A program made the position numbers and the translations under genes. Below, piece by piece: positions 56,561-64,000 of a stretch of DNA of 64,000 bases; position 1 is the stretch's first letter; every line of letters starts with the position of its first letter. This DNA is from Gigaspora rosea (lineage: Eukaryota > Glomeromycota > Glomeromycetes > Diversisporales > Gigasporaceae). The notes under the pieces were generated by a model. The model saw only the letters and a list, made by a program, of their open reading frames with translations, was not told the DNA's origin and ran no database searches. The stretch spans positions 9,850 to 73,849 of the forward strand of contig QKWP01000225.1 of assembly GCA_003550325.1 (NCBI GenBank), written 5' to 3'.

Positions 56561-57756
56561 ATATTGTATTTATTCCATGGGTATTATGTAACAACCCATG
56601 CTTTTTATTTTAGATTATTCTAACTGGTCTATATAAAAATCACCTTTTTCTTCTAGGTTATTTTCGCTGGTCTATATGAAAATCACAAAATTTTTGTATA
56701 GACTGGGTAAAAATAATTTTTATAATATGTTATCAAAATGAATTAAGATTTGGTTTTAAAATTATAGCAGCAAAAGTACTATTTTTATTTAGGGAATATG
56801 TTTTTGTGCACCTGCACAGTTATGCACCCCTCGGCAACTCATCACCGATCACTAATAATCAAAAAAGTTTTTTTTATTAGATTATTTATTTGTTTTTTTT
56901 AAGGCTTTGTCAGAAGTGAATGCAAGACAAATGTGCAAGTGGTATTTCGGGTAAGTTTTTTTTTTACTGCATTTTTCTTTTTGTTCTGTTTACTAACTCT
57001 GTTCTTTCTTTGGTTTTTAGGCTTCACTGAACACTTGGCGAACGTTAAGCAACTTTTTAGGGATTTTTTTTTGTTGTCTTTTTAGTTGTTTTCTTTTTTT
57101 TTGATTGTTTGTCCTGTTTTACTAACATTTTTCTTCTTTTAGGTTTCACAGGATGTGAATCAACCCTGTGAAAATGTATATATAGCATTTTTCAGTAAGG
57201 TATTTAATTTTCTTTTTTTTTTTTGTTTTGTTGGCTTGTTAGCTCATTGTTTCTTTTTCTTGAGGTTTTAGGTTTCACCGAACATAAATCTGCACCTAAG
57301 CAAATGTATATGCAGCATTTTCAGGTAGGTATTTAATTTTCTTCTTTGTTTTTTGTCTTTTTTTTCGTCTTGTTAGCGTTGTTACTAATTTCATTTTATT
57401 TTTTTTGGGTTCTTAGACTTCACTGTATGAATCAACATCAGGAAAATGTGTGTGCAACATTTTCGAGTAAGGTATTTAATTTTTTTTGTCTGGTTGGCCT
57501 TGTTAGCTTTGTTACTTAAATCGTTTCTCTTCCTTGGGTTTTAGGTTTCACCGAATGTGAATCTAGACTTGAGCAAATGTGTATGCAGCATTTTCAGGTA
57601 GGTATTTAATTTTCTTCTTTATTTTTTGTCTTTATTTTTGTCTTGTTAGCCTTGTTAGCCTTGTTACTAACTTTATTCTCTTTTTTTGGGTTCTTAGGCT
57701 TCACTGGACGTGAATCAACACTGGAAAATGTGTGTGCGACATTTTCGAGTAAGGTA

Positions 57757-57931
57757 CAGTCAGACCTCCCTAAATGCAACCTCCCTAAATGCATAACCTC
57801 CCTAAATGCATGATTTGACTTGGTCCCAACTTATATGTTACTTATAGATTTTTACCTCCCTAAATGCAATACCTCTCTAAATACAAGGTTTTTTGTCAGC
57901 CTCTTATAATGCATTTAGAGAGGTCTGACTG
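57757..57931. mobile_element. pogo-like MITE, family P copy 2
   Basis: 175 bp, terminal repeats CAGTCAGACCTCCCTAAATG and inverted CAGTCAGACCTCTCTAAATG, TA duplicated (57755-57756, 57932-57933). Inserted just after the donor-like site of unit 7, splitting TATTTAATTTT. Confidence 0.92.
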
Positions 57932-58398
57932 TATATAATTTTTTTTGTCTGGTTGGCCTTGTTAGCTTTGTTACTAATGTTATTTCTCTTTTTTGGGTTT
58001 TTAGGTTTCACCAGATATGAATTTATACTGGAAAAATGTGTATGTAGCATTTTCAGGTAGGGTATTTAATTTTTTCATTTTTTGTCTTTTTTTTTTGTCT
58101 TGTTAGTCTTTTTAGCCTTGTTACTAACTTTGCTTCTCTTTCTTTGGGGTTTTAGGCTTTGTGAACATAAATCAACACTGAAAAACTGTGTGTGGCATTT
58201 TTGAGTAAGTTATTTAATTTTCTTTTTTGTTTTCTATTTTTTTTTTGCTTTGTTAGCTTTGTTAGACTTGTTATTAACTTCCTTTAGTTTTTTAGACTTC
58301 GCCAAACGTGAATCAGCACTGGGAAAATGTGTGTGCAGCATTTTCGTGTAAAGTATTTAATTTTCTTTTTTGGATACCTTTTTTTTATCTTGTTAGGA

Positions 58399-58548
58399 AC
58401 GTATCAAATATTAGCTAAGATCAGTTTTCTATAGGGCCCACCTCTCCCCCCTCCTGAGAAATTTAGTTATTTTGATTGGTTATATGTGTATATTTAGATC
58501 TAAGATTTTGTTTACCTCCCCTACTCTAGGATATCAGTTGATATTCGA
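58399..58548. mobile_element. ~150-bp MITE in the exon-like array
   Basis: GTATCAAATATTAGCTAAGA at the left and inverted GTGTCGAATATCAACTGATA at the right, about two-thirds identical. The sequence between interrupts the spacer of unit 10. Confidence 0.55.
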
Positions 58549-59075
58549 CACTTTCTTTAGCCTTTGTTAACCTTGTTACTAACTTCGTTCTCTTTAGTTT
58601 TTTAGGCTTTTTCGAACGTGAATCAATTTTCAGATAAGGTATTTTTTAATTTTCTTCTTTTTTTTTTGTCTTGTTAGCCTTGCTAATCTGGTTACTAACT
58701 TAATTTCTCTTTTTTGGGTTTATAGGCTTGCTAAACGTGAATCACACCAGGAAATATAAGTGTGGCATTTTTGGATAAAGTATTTAATTTCTTTTTTTTG
58801 TTTTTTTGTTAGTTTTGTTAGTCTTGTTGCTAACTTTGTTTTTCTTCTTCAGTTTTTAGGCTTCATTAGCAAATTTTATATATAGATATTGATCGATATA
58901 TAGTACTTAATCATTTTATATCAATTATAAAATATCATTATATATCGATTAATTGGATAAAAATCGATATATATCTATAATCGATATATATCATTTTTTT
59001 ATATTAAATCGTTATATATCTATAAATTGATTATAATTATAATTATTTGAAATGATATATAACGATTAACAGATC

Positions 59076-60420
59076 TTTAATGATTACGCAAAATCACTAG
59101 GTAAAAAAAAAAAAACTTCAAAATCTCTTAAGCCCATTTGATCTGTAAGCTTCCAAGGATTATAAAAATATATTCCACAAAATGTGCAAAAAAAAGGCCA
59201 TTTCGACCTATTTTTACTCCTCTCCCTTTTTGCTCCCTCTCCCTTTTAACCCTTTCTTCCTTTTATCCCTCTTTTTTTTTATATCTCTCTCTCTTTTTCT
59301 TTTATATTTTCAATATTTTGAATATATTCAAAATAATTTAGAACAATCTGTAACCGGGATTATATCAAGAACACGTTTGACTAATATTTTTGAAATAGTT
59401 TGATGATTTTTGATGATTGTAGTACAAGATCAGATTAGATCTTTGCTTATTTTTTTTGTTTATAATTTAGATTTTCTATTAATTTTACATTGTTTTTCGT
59501 TTTTCTTTTGTTTTGTTTAGTTTCGTTTCATTTTTTATAGTTTTGTTTTGTTTTTTTTTATTTCTATTTTTTTTATAGGGTTATTTATATCTTGTGTGAT
59601 TGGGTATTCTTATTTTTCGCACTTCAGATCGTACCAATCAGATGATTGAATTTTGTATAACGATCAAATGTAAACAAAGACAAAAAATGTAAACAAAAAT
59701 TAAAAAATCTAACTATCCTAAGAAAAATTAAAGTTATTATAAAAAAACTTTATGCCTATATGTAAAAGCTCATGCTGAACAAGTTTACTTAGAGAACTTA
59801 AGAAGATTATCTTAGTAGACTTTTAAGATATTATCACAAAACTAAAGAAAAAATAAAAAATGAAAATATCCTAAAAATTCTATTAAGATAATCTTTGTTT
59901 GGCACTGTTATCCTATATCCACTTCTTCAAAGATATTAGGTAACTAGAGTGATCTTAGACAGTGAACACTTTGTGTAACTTCAAACTTTGTTACTGTGGT
60001 ATATCTAAGTCAGTATAGTGTTTTTAAGAAAACAACAAAGAAGATTTAAGGCAATTTGTAATTACAAAAGAGGCTATAATTAAAAGTATATGAGGATACT
60101 AATAACTGTTTGATTTGTGTAGTTAATAGTTGTTTTTATTATTGAAAAAGTATGAAGACTCAATGTTGAACTTGGGGTCCACATCGGCTGCTTTTATACT
60201 TTTTGAAATTTTACAAATGTAATGGTCAATATCTTTTATATAAGTAATATATACTACAACTACTATTAATAAAATATATAGTATAACTAGTATAAATATA
60301 ATATATGTAATAAATAATATAAATGTAATATATAAGATATCTAGTATATAAGCTATAAATATGACATCTTTCAGATATGTCAGATCTACGATTTTTGCCC
60401 GCAGCAATCTCCTAGCCAAT
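59076..60420. other. AT-rich interior, no gene recognised
   Basis: Contains CT-rich (59.22-59.30 kb) and T-rich stretches. Open frames are hydrophobic low-complexity (for example 60123-60419 minus). Nothing recognised. Confidence 0.5.
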
Positions 60421-60422
60421 CA

Positions 60423-60660
60423 GATTGCTGATCTATTAATAAGTATAGGAGGAAATGTTTGACAACTCCTATTTTGGCAACCAGATGTTGTACAGAGACA
60501 TAATATAGCTCATTCGAACCGTCTCAGTGAGCTGAGTCGAATGGCAGTGGTTTCATCGAATTCGAATCACGGGTTCAAAAGGTAGGCCCGTTTTTGTGAT
60601 GTTTTATAGGTCAACAGCGCCTAAATAAACTTGTTTAGCATGAAATTTTGCATATAAGCG
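60423..60660 (+). ncRNA. weak tRNA-like SINE fragment
   Basis: GAGCTGAGTCGAATGG and a box-B-like GGGTTCAAAAGG about 50 bp apart in a GC-richer patch. No cloverleaf could be drawn; low confidence. Confidence 0.2.
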
Positions 60661-60722
60661 CATTATCTAAAAGTATTTTTTATTACTATTATATAAGATA
60701 TTGTTAAAATAAAAAATAACTC

Positions 60723-60796
60723 GTGTAGTGACTTAGAGAAGTTGGTAAGTTGTCACCCCAAGTGGCAGGTTTAGGGTTCAAATCCCACTCGTGACG
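60723..60796 (+). ncRNA. tRNA-like head of the SINE (not a functional tRNA)
   Basis: Pol III boxes A and B are present with about normal spacing. Loop position 33 is C instead of T and the acceptor stem is unpaired, so it should act as an internal promoter rather than a tRNA. Confidence 0.6.
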
Positions 60797-61743
60797 CTTT
60801 TGAAAAATAAGACCTGTATTTCAGTAACCGTTTCCTGTCGATCGGTTGGGTACATCACCTGTAGTCCTTGATAACCATCTCGAATGGGAGCTTTTGGACA
60901 AAATTGTGCCTCATGACACAGATAAATCCAAGGAACCAGGGAAACGGAAACCTATTTGCAAAACCCGAGTAAGGAAGTAGCAAAAATCTTTGACGGTACT
61001 ACCAAAACTGGAATATTGAACTGGAGCCAAAGATCTGGACGTCAACCTCAGGGACAAGGTCTACCAACCTGATCGCCAAATTGGGTACTGGGAGAAAAGG
61101 ACCTATGTTATAGAAGTAGGTACCAGGGGGGAAAAACCATAATGGCACCTAATGCTGAGTAGATTAGATCATCCCTTTCAGGCCAACTGATTGGAAGTCT
61201 GGAATGTATTGGATCGGTGAAAAACTGATAGGAAAGTAATGGTCAGTACTGGTATTAGAGCAAACCTTACAAGGGCAAAAGTAGATAATGGTAGTGGTTA
61301 GGTATCCCCTGACTGCAAGTTGCTTGCCTTGGTGAGTGCTTAAGTTACCGAAGTATAGGTAATACCTGTGTGGGACAGGGACTGCTCTACCAAGTGTACT
61401 GTGAGGATAAATTAGTCCTAAGGGGATATAGTTAGTATCCGGGACCGTCTTCGACTGACTAATATATCGGAGGGCTGTACTGGTGATCACAAGTAGGATT
61501 GACATACGAAGCTTGGACCAGAGAGTTTAAATAGGCAATCTCCTAGTTGGGTTGTAGGTATGACAACTAGTGTAGAACCTTCAGGTGGACTACTTCAATT
61601 AGACAACCAAAAGTTACGTGTGGCTAGTTGTACTCTCATTCAATGTAACAATTGTGGGGCTGCCCATAGAGGCGCCCTTAATCCACAGGCTTGATTAAAT
61701 AAACTCTCACCCAGAGCGGGAACTTTAACATAAAAAAAAAATA
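60723..61743 (+). mobile_element. ~1.0-kb SINE-like retroposon with tRNA-like head
   Basis: Flanked by a 17-bp duplication AAAATAAAAAATAACTC (60706-60722 and 61744-61760). The head 60723-60796 has a box-A-like TAGAGAAGTTGG and box B GGTTCAAATCC. A D-stem ACTT/AAGT and an anticodon stem TGTCA-CCCCAAG-TGGCA can be drawn; the acceptor stem does not pair. The body (~930 bp) is GC-richer than the window and encodes no recognisable protein. It ends in an A-rich tail. Duplication and tail indicate LINE-mediated retroposition. Unusually long for a SINE. The element itself lies inside the interval 58868-62837. Confidence 0.8.
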
Positions 61744-62131
61744 AAAATAAAAAATAACTCCAAAATTATAATTTAATAATTAACCAATCAAAATTGAGAT
61801 GTGAGATGCAATGTAGATTGCTAAATGCTAGACATACATTTTTTCTTTTTTTTTTTATAATTTTTTTTATTTTATTTTTGTACTTTACCACTAGCACTTT
61901 GCAAATATAAGGAATATTATAGTTTATTTTTTTTGTTTTCATTTTTTTAATTTTTTTTGGTTTCATTTTTTTTTGGGTTTATTTTTTTTGTTGCTTTTTA
62001 TAATAATATATAATAAAATATGTAATATTTAAAATATAATATATTAATAATAAATAAAAAAATAAAATTTTATATTAAATTGCGAATATTTAAAATATTA
62101 TATAATAATAATAAATAAAAGAGAATTTCTA

Positions 62132-62444
62132 TTTGTACACAGTGTGTTTAAACACAGTTACACAAAATATAATAGAAAAATACAAGCCACAGATCAATTT
62201 TTGTACAACAAAAACAAAGCAAAATATTAAAATTTAATTCTATCTTTAAATTTTGTTTATGAAACTTTATTTTAACGACTAAGAAAAAAATTCCTTGCAA
62301 AATTTTAGTATAAAATAAGCCCTAACCCATCCCAGGTCTTTACCCTAACCCTAATATAAATCAAAATTTAATTTTGTTTATATTAAAAATTGGTTTAATT
62401 TATTTGTTACACAAATAACTGTGTATAAACACACTGTGTGCAAT
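62132..62444. mobile_element. ~313-bp MITE
   Basis: TTGTACACAGTGTGTTTAAA and inverted TTGCACACAGTGTGTTTATA tips, both continuing CACAGTTA. Telomere-like CCCTAACCCTAA near the centre. Confidence 0.78.
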
Positions 62445-62611
62445 TAGTTATTTTCTAAATAAAAAATAAAATTTTATATTAAATTGCAATAACTTGTGAA
62501 AACTTGCGAAAACTTGTAAAATGTTTAAAAATTTGCAAAAAGTATGATTATGTAAATATAATAATTATATAATTATTAATTAATATCATATCAAATATAT
62601 ATTGATTAATC

Positions 62612-62837
62612 GGCAAATTTTATATATAGATATATGTCGATTACTAACTGGGTAAAATATATATCAATACTAAATACTCCTGCTGATTTCTATCGATAGT
62701 GATAATAATAGATATATATTCGATAATCAGATATATATCGATTACTATTACTATCGATAGAAATCTGCAGGGGTATTTAGTATCGATATATATCTTACCG
62801 GTTAGTAATCGATATATATCTATATATAAAATTTGCT
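62612..62837. mobile_element. 226-bp foldback MITE, TATCGATA-rich
   Basis: GCAAATTTTATATATAGATA at the left and the same inverted at the right; arms match for about 110 bp each (CGATTACTAAC, ACTAAATACYCCTGC, TTTCTATCGATAGT). Confidence 0.85.
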
Positions 62838-63270
62838 GATGTTTAGTTGAATGTAAATCAGTACCGAGAAACGTATATGTAGCTTTTCAGGTAAAGTAAC
62901 TAATTTCCTTTTTTGTTTTCCTTTTTTTGTCTTGTTACTAACTTTAATTTTATTTTTTGGAGGTTTTAGGCTTTGCCAAACGTGAATCATTACTAGGCAA
63001 ATATTTAAATACCGTCTTCAGGTAAAATATTCAAATTTTTTTTCATTTTTTTGTCTTGTTAGTCTTGTTATTCATATTTACTTGGGGTTTAGGCTTCGCT
63101 GAATGGAATTAGCACTGGGAAACATATGTGCAGCATTTTGTTCAGATAAGATATTCAATTTTTATTTGTCTTTTTTGTCTTGTTGGGTTTGTTACTAATT
63201 TCGATTTTTTTTCTTGGGATTTAAGCTTTGCTAGACGTGAATCAGTACTGGGACAGGGACAGCTATTTTT
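62838..63270 (+). repeat. tandem array of exon-like units, block 2
   Basis: Continuation of the 56.9-kb array after the interruption: the second half of the split unit, then units at 62970, 63092 and 63225. Same pattern: TTTTAG before GCTTTGCCAAACGTGAATCA, TTCAG followed by GTAAA, then T-rich spacers with GTCTTGTTAG and TTACTAA. Confidence 0.82.
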
Positions 63271-63346
63271 TTTTATTATGTATAAAATATTCATAACTAT
63301 GCTGTAATCAATTAGGTTATATAGTATCATATAATAAAGGATAATA

Positions 63347-63528
63347 CAGTTGACTCTTAATATAACGAACCTCTATATATTGAACTCTGGATATAATGAA
63401 CTCAAAAAATTAAAATTTTTATAATAATTCGGTATAAAAAGTGCATGGTCCTTAAGAAAACATAGTAATTTTTTATATGAACTATTTTTTTGCCAGACCC
63501 AAGGGTTCGGTATAGAAAGAGTCGACTG
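63347..63528. mobile_element. pogo/Tigger-like MITE, 182 bp
   Basis: Tips CAGTTGACTCTTAATATAAC and inverted CAGTCGACTCTTTCTATACC, TA on both sides. A second TATA..GAAC motif is repeated inside the left arm. Confidence 0.85.
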
Positions 63529-64000
63529 TATTATATAATAATTGCATAATCGCGTTTTTTTATTGGTTAATGGGTCAGAAGATCAAATGCTTGTTTAACC
63601 TCAGCCAATTATCACGTGGTAAATTTTGATTGGGCAATCACGGGGATGCACAACCATGCAGGTGTACACAATTTTCAAACTCTTTTATTTATTATTTTTT
63701 TCAATTTAAATGAAATATTTTAAATTCTTATTGATTGTCATGATATGACTTTAGAACAAATTTTTTGTTTATACAATAGTTTTATTTGGGGTGAAAGAGT
63801 TAAATACTTTTGGCTAGCACAATAATACTATTTGTGGCTGCATAATAGTACATTTAAGACAAAAACATTTAAAATTCTCTTGGTTGATGTAATAGTAAAT
63901 TGGTACGAAAGGGTTTTAAATTATTTTGGTTAACATAATTGTATGTATTATTAAGGGCAAAAGGTTTTAAAATTCTCGACTTTACAATAGTATTTGAATA
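63529..64000. other. AT-rich end of window, no gene recognised
   Basis: Three loose repeats of the form AAAGGGTTTTAAAWT...GGTTAA / TTTTGGYTARCA lie at about 63.79-63.98 kb. No gene. Confidence 0.4.

Larger units (their letters stand above)
56904..58868 (+). repeat. tandem array of exon-like units, block 1
   Basis: About 13 units of 120-155 bp. Starts: 56904, 57021, 57143, 57272, 57417, 57545, 57698, 58005, 58156, 58296, 58605, 58726, 58860. Each has a conserved ~50-nt core (GCTTCACCGAACGTGAATCA.., AAAATGTGTGTGCAGCATTT) preceded by a T-rich tract ending TTTTAG and mostly followed by GTAAGG or GTAGGT. It then has TATTTAATTTTC, GTCTTGTTAGCCTTG and TTACTAACTTTG (the last looks like a branch-point TACTAAC). 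Interrupted by MITEs at 57757-57931 and 58399-58548. No long ORF; several cores contain stops in every frame or shift length, so coding is unproven. Confidence 0.85.
58868..62837. mobile_element. AT foldback element(s) interrupting the array
   Basis: The left tip AGCAAATTTTATATATAGAT (58868) and inverted right tip at 62837 split one array unit: GCTTCATT before, TTGAATGTAAATC after. TATCGATA-rich palindromes fill 58868-59075 and 62612-62837. The latter is itself a complete foldback with the same tip, so either one 3.97-kb element or two related copies bracket the interval. Includes the SINE-like element and the MITE at 62132. Confidence 0.6.

Noticed and set aside
59138..59403. Two overlapping 67- and 73-aa plus-strand ORFs
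   Set aside because: Low-complexity CT-rich tract translated as Ser/Leu/Phe-rich peptides in two frames; no coding evidence.
61164..61505. 113-aa minus-strand ORF in the SINE-like element
   Set aside because: No recognisable domain; the retroposon's polarity (tRNA-like head, A tail) is on the plus strand.

Overview
This is a very AT-rich, gene-poor, transposon-dense stretch of a eukaryotic nuclear genome. Three things point to a fungus, most likely an arbuscular-mycorrhizal (Glomeromycotina, Rhizophagus-like) or related early-diverging fungus: a many-intron microsomal cytochrome P450 family with short GT..AG introns (about 55-120 nt), (TTAGGG)n-like tracts scattered inside transposons, and a large collection of non-autonomous DNA transposons. 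The organism is inferred from style, not proven. Single 'n' positions at 4991, 49554 and 55823 mark draft-assembly joins.

The only recognisable host genes are all on the minus strand. (i) There are four copies of one P450 gene. Copy 1 (5470-7861) has 13 exons, a stop in exon 1 and a +1 shift in exon 10. Copy 2 (20689-23046) has 13 exons and a single missing base in a homopolymer of exon 11. Copy 3 (40984-43384) has 13 exons and is fully open, encoding 478 aa. A decayed 5' fragment lies at 30208-30726. Flanking DNA was duplicated with the genes, so the window is a dispersed tandem array of one ancestral P450 block whose spacers were later filled with transposons. (ii) An acetyl-CoA synthetase pseudogene (about 28.1-29.67 kb) is broken by stops, frame changes and a 669-bp foldback element.

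Layout: 0-5 kb AT-rich DNA, a Tc1/mariner MITE and an LTR-like remnant; 5.4-7.9 kb P450 copy 1; 8.4-16.9 kb transposon-filled, with a hAT (13682-15735, perfect 8-bp target duplication) holding a LINE 3' end; 18-20.1 kb a Harbinger MITE and a Tc1-like element with a 104-bp minisatellite; 20.7-23.0 kb P450 copy 2, with a perfect 65-bp snapback in its 5' flank; 26-30 kb two foldback MITEs built of 16-nt periodic units and the acetyl-CoA synthetase pseudogene; 31.7-33.1 kb triply nested MITEs; 34.36-36.74 kb a hAT with a GC-rich island of RNA-like hairpins; 37.5-39.4 kb a cluster of MITEs; 41-43.4 kb P450 copy 3; 44.6-53.2 kb nested hAT, Harbinger, pogo and foldback elements; 54.3-56.5 kb a CpG-decayed copy of sequences found at 30.8-40.7 kb, artificially duplicated at an 'n'; 56.9-58.9 and 62.8-63.3 kb a tandem array of exon-like units with splice-site-like borders; 60.7-61.7 kb a ~1-kb SINE-like retroposon with a tRNA-like head.

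No bacterial-type operons, CRISPR arrays or convincing functional tRNA/rRNA genes are visible. The window is best read as one P450 array plus many layers of transposition.
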